Shown in pieces: positions 19,321 to 28,656 of a stretch of 64,000 nt of DNA (its first letter is position 1; every line of letters begins with the position of its first letter). This DNA is from Saprospiraceae bacterium. Lineage in GTDB: Bacteria; Bacteroidota; Bacteroidia; Chitinophagales; Saprospiraceae. The stretch is taken from assembly GCA_016710115.1 (NCBI GenBank), contig JADJLN010000019.1:372001-436000 (forward strand), written 5' to 3'. The translations under genes and the position numbers were made by a program. Under the pieces are notes generated by a model that was given only the letters and a program-made list of their open reading frames with translations, was not told where the DNA came from and searched no databases.

Positions 19321-21666
19321 TCAATGCTGGATGACCAGTCGCTGAACAGTCGGTCCGGACTGAGCAATGTAAATCCCATTTGGCCAATGGCCTGTGGAGA
19401 TAGATTGAATGCCTTCTCCAGGGCTTGACCACATGACTTGCCCGGTGACACTGCGGATGGTTATGGCTTCGTCAGTAATACCGGTCAGATAGAGCCATGA
19501 GCCTGCGGGGGTTGGTACCAGTTGCCAGGTGGCTGCATGCGAAGTGTTGGGATCAATTGCAGATGGTCCTTCATTATTCGCGGAAAAGGTCGGCCCCTGG
19601 ATCACAAAAGCGCCGGTTCCGTTCGGAATACGGGCATATCCCATGTCTGTTTCCTGTTGGCCAAAAGTGACTTCGTCCACCAATTCCAGGGCGGCATTGG
19701 ATAGATAGACAGATTCGCCGGAAGCAGAGAGTTTGAAATTGGCATGCAAGGGTCCTTCACTGCCGTTTTCATCGGCCCAGACGATCAGGTACCCATCTGC
19801 CGGAATGGTTGTGTTTTCCGGGAAAACCCATTTGGCTAGATTGTCAGCCTTATCACTCAAGGAGTAACCACTGATGTCCAGATCGACGGTTCCACGGTTG
19901 TACAGTTCGATCCAGTCTTCGTATTCGCCCGCCTCATCCATCGCCGTCATATCATTGCTGGCCATGAGTTCATTGATGACCAGGTTGGGGTTGGTCGCCT
20001 GTTTGGGTGCAACCTGATAGAGATAAACATCATGTTCAGCTCCCACAGGGGCAAAAACGACGGATTTGGCCGGATTGTTTGCAGCAGCTTCAATGTAGAA
20101 ACGCACCCAGGATCCGGCCGTCATTCCGGGTAGAACATTGCCAAACCAGCCGTCTTGAGCGGCACCATCCTGGTGCTGGCCATCATCATATAGTTCAACC
20201 ACATTGAAATTACCTGTTAGCTGATCGGACCAGTAGGCCTTGACTGATGAGATCCCGTTCGTACTTGTCACCTGAGCCTGGATCATGGCTTCTTCGTCGG
20301 CCAGTGGCGCACTCCATTCACCGGCGGCACTTGTCATTTTTACGGCTTCAATAACGGGCGTAGGTTGGGCGATCTCGGAATTGCTTTTGAGGAAGTTGAA
20401 TCGATTCGTAAAGAACGTCTTCAATGCATTGGTTTCGCTTTGGAAGTTGGCATAGGAATACAACTTCTTGGGGTCAGCCTGCACTTCAGCATCAATAAAG
20501 GCAGCGTACTGATCGATCAGGGGATGGACAATGACCGGATCGAAGGATTCGGCCATAAGGGTACGAAAGTGGGCCAGATAGCGCTGCCTGATTTCAGGGA
20601 CCGCCAGCAACCGGTTGAGCAGGGGGTAATTGACCTTTTCGGCATTATAGAAGGGACTCCAGTTGACTTTATTGGTTGCCATCGGGCTGTTGCCATCAAA
20701 TTCCAGCGGGGTCATTCGGCCGGTTTCCGGATCCCAGTACAGGTAGTAATCCATCTTGCCTTTGTACACATAGCCATCATCGTCAGTGAACAGGATCTCT
20801 GAAGCGAGAAACCACAGTGTGCGATCCAGATCCAGATAATCCGGAATGACGGCCGCAAGCTGATCCAGGGGTGTATTGTTGAGCACATCACAAACGGCAA
20901 CCAGGTCATCCCAGGGATTTTCCTTGTTTGCTGTTTTGAGCGTATAGTATTTCTGGTATTCGAGGGTATCCGGGCCCAGGTCATTCAGGGCAGCAGTACC
21001 ATCACCCCACATGGCGCCCGGAGGGCCACCTTGTGTGGACCCGGGAGGGATATCTGCGCGCCACCTTGTACCATTGTTGCTGAAAAACCACTCTTTGAGA
21101 AATTGGCCATTCAGTTGCTGGACATGCGGGTACAGGCCCCAGTTTTCATCATTGATGGTCAGGTGAATATAACATCCTTTTGCAGCCGGGATATGTTTTC
21201 GCAGCAAATGGAGATAGAGGATTTCACGCATGTACGAGCGGTCCTGGAATGCATTGTTGAGATTGAATGTTTCATACCCACCCCAATTCTGGTCAGGGTC
21301 GAGATAGTCCAGGGTGACATTGAAGGACTTTTTATCGGAATTTCCCAGCTGGGAGTAAGAAGTCTGGCCTTTAAAGCGAACGCCAACATTGGGATAGGCT
21401 TCTCCGTCCACGGTCATGGTCGCAGGAATATCGATCTGATTCGTTTTATTTTGAGTCAGGAGATTCCAGAAATTCGATTGTTCGAATTCAAGGTTGATGG
21501 ATCGGATCACGGTTTCATCATAAACACCTTCGGTTACCTGTCCATTGGTAGACAGGATATGAGTGACCGGATCCAGTGCCATGGTTGGCGGAAGGTCCTG
21601 CGCCTGAAGGTTCTGCAGGAGCATGGTCAGGAAAACAGGACAGAGTAGTTGACAACGGATATTCAT
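19321..21666 (-). CDS. CotH-kinase protein with lamin-tail and T9SS type A domains
   Basis: Protein of 781 residues: signal peptide (LLCPVFLTMLLQNLQAQ), CotH kinase-like domain at about 45-435 (VGVRFKGQTSYSQLGNSDKK substrate/ATP loop, YLYWDPETGRMTPLEFDGN as the metal-binding segment), a connecting beta domain, a lamin-tail domain at about 560-675 (GEYEDWIELYNRG) and a T9SS type A tail from about 705. It differs from the larger CotH neighbour in domain order and sorting class. Both lie between the inverted mobile repeats and read on the same strand. Confidence 0.88.
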   Translation of the reverse strand: MNIRCQLLCPVFLTMLLQNLQAQDLPPTMALDPVTHILSTNGQVTEGVYDETVIRSINLEFEQSNFWNLLTQNKTNQIDIPATMTVDGEAYPNVGVRFKGQTSYSQLGNSDKKSFNVTLDYLDPDQNWGGYETFNLNNAFQDRSYMREILYLHLLRKHIPAAKGCYIHLTINDENWGLYPHVQQLNGQFLKEWFFSNNGTRWRADIPPGSTQGGPPGAMWGDGTAALNDLGPDTLEYQKYYTLKTANKENPWDDLVAVCDVLNNTPLDQLAAVIPDYLDLDRTLWFLASEILFTDDDGYVYKGKMDYYLYWDPETGRMTPLEFDGNSPMATNKVNWSPFYNAEKVNYPLLNRLLAVPEIRQRYLAHFRTLMAESFDPVIVHPLIDQYAAFIDAEVQADPKKLYSYANFQSETNALKTFFTNRFNFLKSNSEIAQPTPVIEAVKMTSAAGEWSAPLADEEAMIQAQVTSTNGISSVKAYWSDQLTGNFNVVELYDDGQHQDGAAQDGWFGNVLPGMTAGSWVRFYIEAAANNPAKSVVFAPVGAEHDVYLYQVAPKQATNPNLVINELMASNDMTAMDEAGEYEDWIELYNRGTVDLDISGYSLSDKADNLAKWVFPENTTIPADGYLIVWADENGSEGPLHANFKLSASGESVYLSNAALELVDEVTFGQQETDMGYARIPNGTGAFVIQGPTFSANNEGPSAIDPNTSHAATWQLVPTPAGSWLYLTGITDEAITIRSVTGQVMWSSPGEGIQSISTGHWPNGIYIAQSGPTVQRLVIQH

Positions 21667-21839
21667 ACGCTCATTCAGTAGAAAAGGGAAAGATGGCCAT
21701 TGGACTCTTTGAAGAGAACAGGGTTTAAGAACAGGGTGAAAATTACCACAAATGGTTGCATTCCATGTTATTCCGATACTGAGGAAAGGGAAACAGGGTG
21801 TTTTTGTCGGCCCATCCGCAACTGGAGGGCAATTCCCTG

Positions 21840-21847
21840 TATCTTTG
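21840..21847 (+). promoter_or_regulatory. TAnnTTTG-type promoter for lipoprotein-smpB
   Basis: TATCTTTG fits the Bacteroidota -7 consensus, only 6 nt before the ATG at 21854. That would give a very short or absent leader if used. A TTTTTG stretch 36 nt upstream is too distant to be a clear -33 element. Confidence 0.4.
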
Positions 21848-21853
21848 CAGGCT

Positions 21854-22314
21854 ATGCGTCAGTTATTCATTATATTCTTCCTTTCCATTTTCTCCGGATG
21901 TCGATCCGGGGAAACGCCGGTTTCATGTCCGGATGCCGGGAAGCTGTCCTGGCTGAAGGGTACCGGAAGTTGGAGAATGAGGATGTCTTTGAACATTGGG
22001 ATGAAGATGGACCGGCGCGATTGACAGGCAGATCAACAGCCATCGAAAACGGGGATACTGTCCTGCTGGAGACGATGTCGATGGAGATAACTGATGGCCA
22101 GGGTGCATTGGTTGTTCGCGTTGCCGATCAGAATGAAGATCAACCGATCGCATTTGCCCTGACCAGATGTGCAGAAGGCCGTCTGCTTTTTGAAAATCCA
22201 GAGCATGATTTCCCTCAGCGTGTCGTGTATGAACGTGGAGAAAATGGCACCCTGCTGGCCTGGGTAGAGGGCGGTGACCGTAAATTGACATTTACCTATC
22301 AACGGGCTGAGTGA
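21854..22314 (+). CDS. DUF6265-like lipoprotein (frameshifted)
   Basis: Starts MRQLFIIFFLSIFSGCRSG with a lipobox (FSGC). Residues after the break read ENEDVFEHWDEDGP and later FENPEHDFPQRVVYE, the pattern of DUF6265 lipocalin-like proteins. The frame breaks at 21964; restoring one T gives WLKGTWKLENED, exactly the family's WxxGTW motif. The total is about 153 residues. Its TGA overlaps the smpB ATG by one base, so the genes are coupled. Confidence 0.75.
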
Positions 22315-22778
22315 TGAAGCAGGAGGATAAACCCGTAATGGAGATCGTCAATCGAAGAGCCCGGTATGAATTTCATTTCATCCAGACCTTCGAGGCAGGT
22401 ATCATGTTGACTGGCACAGAAATCAAATCTCTGCGCAAGGGCGCGGCAAATTTGAACGACGCATTTTGCTATTTTGTACGGCAGGAATTGTATGTGCGAA
22501 ATATGTTTATCAAGGAATATGAGCTGGGGACCTCCTACAATCATGATCCACGGCGACTGCGAAAATTATTGCTGCGCTCCTCCGAATTGAACAAGCTCCA
22601 GAAAAAGGTAAAGGAACGCGGTCTGACCATTATTCCCGTTCGCCTCTACATCAACCAGCGCGGACTGGCTAAATTGGAAATTGCCCTGGCTCAGGGAAAA
22701 AATACCTATGACAAACGGGATTCTATCAAGGAAAAGGATCAGGCACGGGATATGGCCCGGATAAAAAAGATGTTATAA
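22314..22778 (+). CDS. smpB: SsrA-binding protein SmpB
   Basis: Binds tmRNA and delivers it to stalled ribosomes for trans-translation. Family signatures are present: NRRARYEFHFIQTFEAGIML, LTGTEIKSLRKG, YNHDPRRLRKLLL, and a C-terminal basic tail (YDKRDSIKEKDQARD). 154 residues, full length. I use the ATG at 22314, which overlaps the preceding TGA; a GTG one codon upstream also exists. Confidence 0.97.
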   Translation: MKQEDKPVMEIVNRRARYEFHFIQTFEAGIMLTGTEIKSLRKGAANLNDAFCYFVRQELYVRNMFIKEYELGTSYNHDPRRLRKLLLRSSELNKLQKKVKERGLTIIPVRLYINQRGLAKLEIALAQGKNTYDKRDSIKEKDQARDMARIKKML

Positions 22779-22783
22779 TCATT

Positions 22784-22803
22784 CAGACTTTTATTCAAGT
22801 CTG
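22784..22803 (+). terminator. hairpin after smpB
   Basis: CAGACTT and AAGTCTG form a 7-bp stem with a 6-nt loop just after the smpB stop. There is no strong T-run, so termination is only suggested. Confidence 0.4.
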
Positions 22804-22813
22804 GAATTCTAAT

Positions 22814-23359
22814 CAAATCTGTCCGCAACATTTTAAACTGCAGAAGCAGAGTGTTGATATTCAATACAAGACCAATTCGCAATAGGCATTATCCAAATCA
22901 ACCCCTGAAATTAAACCGTCGCCAATCCAGGGCCTCCCAGACACATCAATGACCTGTACGTTAAATGTGGAAAGCGTTTTCTTTATTCTATGATAACTAA
23001 CAACTGTGAAAACTGCCGCATTATTTGGTCGGACACTTGATTCGGTCTTTGGCAAATTTTATAATGACTGAAAGCTATTAATCATACGAACCACCGATCA
23101 AATACGAGCGGCCAGGTCATGATGTAAAAGTCAACTAATCATTAGAGCTGATTCCATCGCATTCAAAGTTGAAAAGAAGGCCCCTTTTGGCGACAAGCGT
23201 TTTTGGTGACTTTTTGCCGCAACAAAAAGTCACTGCCTCGCCGGCAAGAGGCGGGCCAAAGGTTAGCTACGGCAGACAAGCTTTCGCAATTGAAGTCAAG
23301 ATTGGAATACTGCATACCCGCCAAGAGCAATCTCCCCGGATTTACTTTGGACGCTTGTG
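22814..23359. mobile_element. MITE-like repeat, copy B, with 9-bp target duplication
   Basis: A 546-bp element starting CAAATCTGTCC and ending GGACGCTTGTG, flanked on both sides by AATTCTAAT (22805-22813 and 23360-23368), a perfect 9-bp direct repeat. It is the inverted counterpart of 13047-13590. The hairpin core has arms GTGACTTTTT/AAAAAGTCAC followed by the GCCTCGCCGGCAAGAGGC palindrome. Coding-like remnants lie on opposite strands: a 64-residue minus-strand frame with SVRPNNAAVFTVVSYHR, and plus-strand GILHTRQEQSPRIYFG. No transposase is encoded. Confidence 0.75.
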
Positions 23360-23494
23360 AATTCTAATAGACTGAAACTGACAATTCATCCGATTTGTCG
23401 TGTTCCCGACAAACATGAACAGCTATTTTCTTTTTTCCTGGATGTACAAGCTTGGCGGAAGGCGTATCTTTTGCGATCTGAAAAGCGATCAAAA

Positions 23495-24643
23495 ATGCGT
23501 CCAATTTACCTCTGCCTGCTATTTGTTTCTGGATCTGTATCCCTATTGACTGCTCAGGAAACATATACCGTATTTGTGAGTAGCCGAGCCACCAGCAGTG
23601 TCAAGAATTACGATTTGGAAGGGAAGTATCTGGGCAATTTTGTCGCTCCCGGATATGGTGGACTGTCGGGCACAGAAGATATTCTTTTTCATCCGGATGG
23701 TCGCATTCTGGTCAGTGGATTTCAGAACACAGCCATCAAATCCTATGATGGAGAAAGCGGTTTGTATCTCGGTGATTTCAGCAGTGGATATACCCTGGCA
23801 ACACCTTCCAAAATGTCTATTGGGCCGGATAGTCTGATCTATGTGACCCAGTGGGGAACTACTCAGAATAAGGTCGTTCGTTTTGATCTGGACGGCAATT
23901 TTGTTGATGAGTTTACCAATGTCGGTGTGTCGAACGGATTGGGCCATATCTGGGATATTTATGGCGACTTCTATATTGCTCAATATGGGAATGGCGGAAA
24001 CGGGATTATCCGGCGTTTCGACCCGGATGGCAATGACCTGGGGACGTTTGTGAATTCAGCCATTTTGCAGGGTCCCACCAATATCTGGTGGGGTCCGGGA
24101 GGAGATCTCTTTATCACCGACTGGACCGTGGGGAATGTGCTGCGATACAGCAGTTCGGGATCATACAAGGGGGTTTGGGCTACGGGTATGGTGAATCCGG
24201 AAGGTGTGGCTACCCTTCCCAACGGGGATGTATTGATCGGTGACTGGGGCGTGGACGCCGTTCACCGGTTTGATTCTCTGGGCATATCCCTGGGCATGTT
24301 CAACAGTTTTGGTGGATTGGTGGATCCAAACAGTGTGCGATTGTTGACCCGACAGACATCGGCTACATATGAACCGACCACCTTACCCGATCGTGTGGCT
24401 TGGATTGGACCTGGCCCGGATGGACGATACACGCTGGAGATGACATTTCCGGTTGGTGCACGAGTTCACTCACGTATTGTCAATGCTATGGGTCAAAGCT
24501 TAGCGATCATTCATGACCAGGAATGGGTGAGTGGCCAGTCCTTCACTTCCTGGAATGCACCTGGACAGTGGACTCCGGGAGTCTATTATATTCAGGTCCG
24601 GACGGATTCTGCGTATTGGTCCTTTCCGTTTTCGATCCGTTGA
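23495..24643 (+). CDS. NHL-type beta-propeller protein, T9SS-like tail
   Basis: Start MRPIYLCLLFVSGSVSLLTAQ at 23495 gives a clean signal peptide; the frame is open to 23357, but that part lies in and next to the mobile repeat. About six repeats of the form 'F-dldG..lG.fv', 'P.gi..gpdG.lyv..w' form a propeller (residues ~25-290). The last ~80 residues (GARVHSRIVNAMGQS, TPGVYYIQVRTDS) look like a T9SS type A sorting domain. A secreted or surface sensor or adhesion role is possible; no enzyme motif is seen. Confidence 0.8.
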   Translation: MRPIYLCLLFVSGSVSLLTAQETYTVFVSSRATSSVKNYDLEGKYLGNFVAPGYGGLSGTEDILFHPDGRILVSGFQNTAIKSYDGESGLYLGDFSSGYTLATPSKMSIGPDSLIYVTQWGTTQNKVVRFDLDGNFVDEFTNVGVSNGLGHIWDIYGDFYIAQYGNGGNGIIRRFDPDGNDLGTFVNSAILQGPTNIWWGPGGDLFITDWTVGNVLRYSSSGSYKGVWATGMVNPEGVATLPNGDVLIGDWGVDAVHRFDSLGISLGMFNSFGGLVDPNSVRLLTRQTSATYEPTTLPDRVAWIGPGPDGRYTLEMTFPVGARVHSRIVNAMGQSLAIIHDQEWVSGQSFTSWNAPGQWTPGVYYIQVRTDSAYWSFPFSIR

Positions 24644-24652
24644 TCTCTGTGA

Positions 24653-25174
24653 TCACTTCTGATCAGAGGGCCCATAGAAGGTCAGATCCAGGATGCGCAC
24701 CCGATACCGTTTCCCGACTTTCCGCTTTGTTTCCGGGATACCCCATTGGAGAACAGATCCACTGACAGCGCCCCCTCCGGCGACATAGTATTGAAAGGGG
24801 GCCGGTGAACGCGAATTGATGGCCATGTCGAGGATACTGTAGAGTGTCCAGACACCGGTGAACGTCAAAATCGTTGTACCAAGCCCTTTTGCCCAGTTGT
24901 TTGATCCCGGGAAGGAGACCACAGCGATGGAATCAATATGAATGGCAGCATCCGGGAGACGAATCAGGTCGACTTCAGGAAGGAGGTCAACGATCTCTCG
25001 TGTGTAGAACTGGTCCGGTGCATCAGCTGTACTGAATGTCAGTTCATCACCGATCTGAAAACGCCAGGTTTTCAGGCTGCCCGCTTTTTCTACCTGAAAG
25101 ATCTTCTGCGCTGCCAGGGAAGAGCAACTCAGAAGCAAGGTCAGAAGGAGACACGAGGTGTGTTGAATTCGCAT
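24653..25174 (-). CDS. secreted conserved hypothetical protein
   Basis: 173 residues with a signal peptide (LLLTLLLSCSSLAAQ), a beta-rich domain starting KIFQVEKAGSLKTWRFQIGD, and one hydrophobic helix near 105-120 (TTILTFTGVWTLYSILDMAI). A late basic segment (TKRKVGKRYRVRILDL) follows. The pattern is that of a small Bacteroidota-restricted envelope protein. It is convergent with the propeller gene, 9 nt apart. Function not recognised. Confidence 0.65.
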   Translation of the reverse strand: MRIQHTSCLLLTLLLSCSSLAAQKIFQVEKAGSLKTWRFQIGDELTFSTADAPDQFYTREIVDLLPEVDLIRLPDAAIHIDSIAVVSFPGSNNWAKGLGTTILTFTGVWTLYSILDMAINSRSPAPFQYYVAGGGAVSGSVLQWGIPETKRKVGKRYRVRILDLTFYGPSDQK

Positions 25175-25214
25175 GCTTCGAAGGTAGTGCTGAAATTTCT
25201 TTTCCTGTAAGCGG

Positions 25215-25880
25215 TCAGGTTAATGCTTCGATCAGAAATTCGGTAAGTGGCCGAGCGATCAGATAGCGAGACATGATCTGATCCAGCAGGTCCTCTTTTG
25301 TCAGGATGTCCGGTTTCCACTCCGAGTAATAATAGAATTGCTTGTTGAATAATACTGGTTGGCGTTCTGCATCCTCTTTGATTTCTTTGGGCAGGACCTT
25401 GTATTTCTCTCCCCGTATCTCGCCATAATGTTTGACAAATGCTGAATCAGAGATCAACTTCTGAAAACGATCGCCTTCTGTGATGATCTTTTCCCGAATT
25501 TTTTCCAGTTGAATTTTATCCGGCTGATAGGATCCGCTGTATACCCGGACATGTTTTGCTCCCAGTTCGATATACATACCCGGATAGTCCATGTCTTTTC
25601 GCCCGCCCGGGCTGATAATGGCGCTGACATTGGTTTTGTACGGCGTTTTATCCTTGCTGAATCGTGTATCCCGATAGATCCGGAAGACAGCATCTTTAGG
25701 TGTGATCAGCAGATTCCGGTCTATGGTTTGCATCCGATCGATGAGGTCGCCCACAAATCGATCGAACGGTTTCTTGACTTCCTTTTCAAAAACCGATTTG
25801 TTGGCATTGAACCAATCTCGGTCGTTGTTGCTCTCCAGTTGGTGGAAGAAGTTGGTGAAGGCAGGGGTGAAGTAGGGCAT
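25215..25880 (-). CDS. DUF2461 domain-containing protein
   Basis: About 221 residues, one DUF2461 (TIGR02453) domain: FFHQLESNNDRDWFNANK at the start, FRIYRDTRFSKDKTPYKTN mid-protein and GSYQPDKIQLEKIRE later are the family's conserved blocks. I choose MPYFTPAFTNFF at 25880; the frame is open 15 codons further without family similarity. Cytosolic, with no known activity in this family. Confidence 0.88.
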   Translation of the reverse strand: MPYFTPAFTNFFHQLESNNDRDWFNANKSVFEKEVKKPFDRFVGDLIDRMQTIDRNLLITPKDAVFRIYRDTRFSKDKTPYKTNVSAIISPGGRKDMDYPGMYIELGAKHVRVYSGSYQPDKIQLEKIREKIITEGDRFQKLISDSAFVKHYGEIRGEKYKVLPKEIKEDAERQPVLFNKQFYYYSEWKPDILTKEDLLDQIMSRYLIARPLTEFLIEALT

Positions 25881-26022
25881 GGTAGAAAAACTGTTGATTG
25901 AAACAGGCGATTTGATTCGGATCATTCTGGCTGAAGTGGGAAGATATGAAACAGCTAAGAAGGGGAACCCGGGAATGACCGGAGACTTGCCAAATTAATG
26001 TACTTTTCGAAAAATTTTTTCG

Positions 26023-26760
26023 ATGAGCATCTTCACTACCAAAGAAAGCAGCAACCCTGTCCTCAATGAGAAGCGGTTTGCGGATCAGGAAGCCATTCTG
26101 ACGGCAGATGGGCAGACCATGACAGCCCAGGGTGCAGTGACCAAAACCCTGTTTCTTGGACTCCTGCTCCTGTGCACCGGGTATATCGGTTTTATGGCAC
26201 CGAGCAGCATGTTTTTGTGGGGTGGAGCTATTGGCGGCCTGGTCCTGGTGTTGATCGCCAGTTTCAAGACGGCCTGGTCGCCGGTGCTGGCCCCCTTATA
26301 TGCGTTGGCTGAAGGACTGTTTGTTGGCACTGTCACCGCATTTTATGCATCGGCATTTGATGGTATTGTCTTCCAGGCGGTGAGTCTGACCATCGCCATG
26401 TTGTTTATCATGTTGTTTCTCTATCAGGCTCGGATCATCGTGGTTACCCAGCGGTTGCGTTCGGGAATCATCATGGCCACTGTGGCTGTCATGGTTGTCT
26501 ATTTGGCATCCTGGGGACTTTCCTATTTTGGTATTGAAGTGCCCTATCTCCATGAAGGAGGGATTATAGGTATTGGTATCAGCCTGTTGATCATCGGCAT
26601 TGCCTCCATGAACCTGCTGCTCGACTTCGATATGTTCGAAAAAGGTGAACAACTGGGTGCGCCCAAACACATGGAGTGGTTTGCCGCCATGGGTTTGCTG
26701 GTCACGCTGGTGTGGCTGTACATTGAATTCCTGCGGTTGTTGAGTAAGTTGAGGGATTAG
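26023..26760 (+). CDS. Bax inhibitor-1/YccA family membrane protein
   Basis: 245 residues with about seven transmembrane helices and the family's conserved acidic end (SMNLLLDFDMFEKGEQLGAP then MEWFAAMGLLVTLVWLYIEFL). BI-1 relatives act as pH-sensitive calcium-leak channels or bind the FtsH protease; the role here is inferred from family. The N-terminal cytosolic tail is ~35 residues. It is divergent from the DUF2461 gene. Confidence 0.92.
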   Translation: MSIFTTKESSNPVLNEKRFADQEAILTADGQTMTAQGAVTKTLFLGLLLLCTGYIGFMAPSSMFLWGGAIGGLVLVLIASFKTAWSPVLAPLYALAEGLFVGTVTAFYASAFDGIVFQAVSLTIAMLFIMLFLYQARIIVVTQRLRSGIIMATVAVMVVYLASWGLSYFGIEVPYLHEGGIIGIGISLLIIGIASMNLLLDFDMFEKGEQLGAPKHMEWFAAMGLLVTLVWLYIEFLRLLSKLRD

Positions 26761-26821
26761 GGGGGGTTGTTTGGTATTCGGTAAATCTGCTCCTCTTCAT
26801 AGTTTGACAGGCCTAATTTAT

Positions 26822-27538
26822 TCAATTTTGATCTGGCCTGTTTTTGGGAAAGGTTACAACTTTAATGTCCGCATTTGCCTTTAAGCGGGTAACGAAGAAC
26901 ACACCCGTGCTGTCCGATTTATTCAACCAGTTGAAGTCTACATAAGCCCGATCGACAACGATAACTGATTCTGCTGGGAAATCGGTGTTACGAGCGACGT
27001 TGATCTCATGCTTCTTGCCGTCGGACAAGAAGGCATAGCTAGGCAATCCGGTGTCATAATCCAGAACAGCATGGAGCTTGACAGCACCTTTCCTGGTGCG
27101 AAATTTGGCCCAATCAAACAATGAATGGCACAAGGGGATGATACTGGCATCCATGATGAAGATCTTTCGCTTCAGGTTCCTGGCATACATGCGCTGTCTT
27201 TGCAATGACGGCTCCATGCGATCCAGCAGCTTGAAATAGATGTCCTGGAACACTTCGAAGGTGCGATGTTTGTTGATATAACTCATGGAGGACTTGCGTG
27301 GAGGCTTGGTTATGCCCAGGTGGTTGAGGTTGCCCGTAGCACTCATCAACCCATTGCTGATGTCTCTCAATGAAGTGAGCTCTGTTATTTGCATGAAGAT
27401 CATAGACACAAAGTGTGTCCATGTATTGATCCCCTTGGAGTACTTGTCAGAATCATGTTGTTGGATCGCTTTTCTAACCACACTGCGATCAATCAGGGAT
27501 AGCATTTGGGAGAAAAGACGTAACTTCGACTTGGACAT
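26822..27538 (-). pseudogene. IS4-family transposase, C-terminally truncated
   Basis: 238 residues starting MSKSKLRLFSQMLSLIDR (DUF4372-like N-terminus), with first catalytic Asp in IFIMDASIIPL and second in VIVVDRAYVD. Full-length relatives are ~380 residues and carry the third acidic residue in a Y-R-E-K block, which is absent: the frame stops after FPKNRPDQN. No matching end sequence was found near 26820. It is therefore a dead remnant of an insertion event beside the BI-1 gene. Confidence 0.8.
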
Positions 27539-27648
27539 GGTTGTGGTATTATCGCAACCCTAAGATAGGGGCTTCAGCCATGTCCTTTTTTCGTTATTTT
27601 GGACGCATGTGTTTCCAAATCAGTAATAGACTTAAATGGTTTTTTAGG

Positions 27649-28656
27649 ATGAAAACAAGAATTCAATGTTGTATGCAAGTGATTATACTTTCCTTATCTA
27701 CCATATTTTTTGTAACTAATTGTACCAAGCAGGATGACCCTCCAAAAGAGCCAACTATTCCAATATTAACCACCAAAGAAGTAATAGAAATTACCCAATA
27801 CACTGCAACATGTGGAGGCGTATTTGTTCCTCATTTTGGAGCGACAATAACGGAGCAGGGAGTATGCTGGGATACAATCCAAGTTCCAACGATTACTGAT
27901 AATAAAATAACAGATGAAGGGTTTGGCGACTTTAATTCATGTATTATTGGATTAACCCCAAATACTACCTATTTTGTACGAGCTTATGCAACCAGTAGTT
28001 TAGGCACGGGTTATGGAAATGTTATATCATTTACTACTCTAGAAGAAAAAAAAGTTACATTTGGTGCCATGTCAGACATAGATGGCATTACATACAAAAC
28101 AGTAACCATAGGTTCTCAGACATGGATGGCAGAAAATCTGAAAGTTACCAAATATAATGATGGCACAAACATACCAAATATAACCAATCCCGTGGATTGG
28201 ATCACATCAACAACCGGTGCAATATGTGATTATGATAACATCCTATCCAATTCCGAAACTTACGGGAAATTATACAATTGGAATGCTGTAAATACCGGCC
28301 ATTTATGTCCAGTCGGTTGGCATGTGGCAACTGATCTGGAGTGGACTCTACTGACAAATTATCTTGGTGATTCAATTGCTGGAGCAAAACTAAGAGAGGC
28401 AAATATTGCCCATTGGAAGAGCCCAAATAAATCAGCAACCAATGAATCCGGTTTTACAGCTCTTCCTGGTGGTTACCGTAGCGATTATGATGGAACATTT
28501 GGGGATATTGGGACATATGGTATATGGTGGAGTGCAACTGAGTATAGTATCAATAGCTGCTATTATCGAAGTATGGGCTATACTAGCAATGGGGTAACCC
28601 GATATTTAGCACTTAAGGATGCTGGCTTATCAGTTCGTTGTGTGAAGGGAATGTAA
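27649..28656 (+). CDS. FISUMP-domain lipoprotein
   Basis: 335 residues from the ATG at 27649 (MKTRIQCCMQVI), with a lipobox (FFVTNC). A fibronectin-type domain follows (about 40-140, LTPNTTYFVRAYATSSLGTG). The C-terminal FISUMP domain runs from about 155 (TVTIGSQTWMAENLKVTKYN, CPVGWHVATDLEW, FTALPGGYR, WWSATEY) to the end (SVRCVKGM). The gene is clearly AT-richer than its neighbours and sits between two transposase genes, so it looks transferred. The last base of its stop codon is also the first base of the IS982 end. Confidence 0.85.
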   Translation: MKTRIQCCMQVIILSLSTIFFVTNCTKQDDPPKEPTIPILTTKEVIEITQYTATCGGVFVPHFGATITEQGVCWDTIQVPTITDNKITDEGFGDFNSCIIGLTPNTTYFVRAYATSSLGTGYGNVISFTTLEEKKVTFGAMSDIDGITYKTVTIGSQTWMAENLKVTKYNDGTNIPNITNPVDWITSTTGAICDYDNILSNSETYGKLYNWNAVNTGHLCPVGWHVATDLEWTLLTNYLGDSIAGAKLREANIAHWKSPNKSATNESGFTALPGGYRSDYDGTFGDIGTYGIWWSATEYSINSCYYRSMGYTSNGVTRYLALKDAGLSVRCVKGM

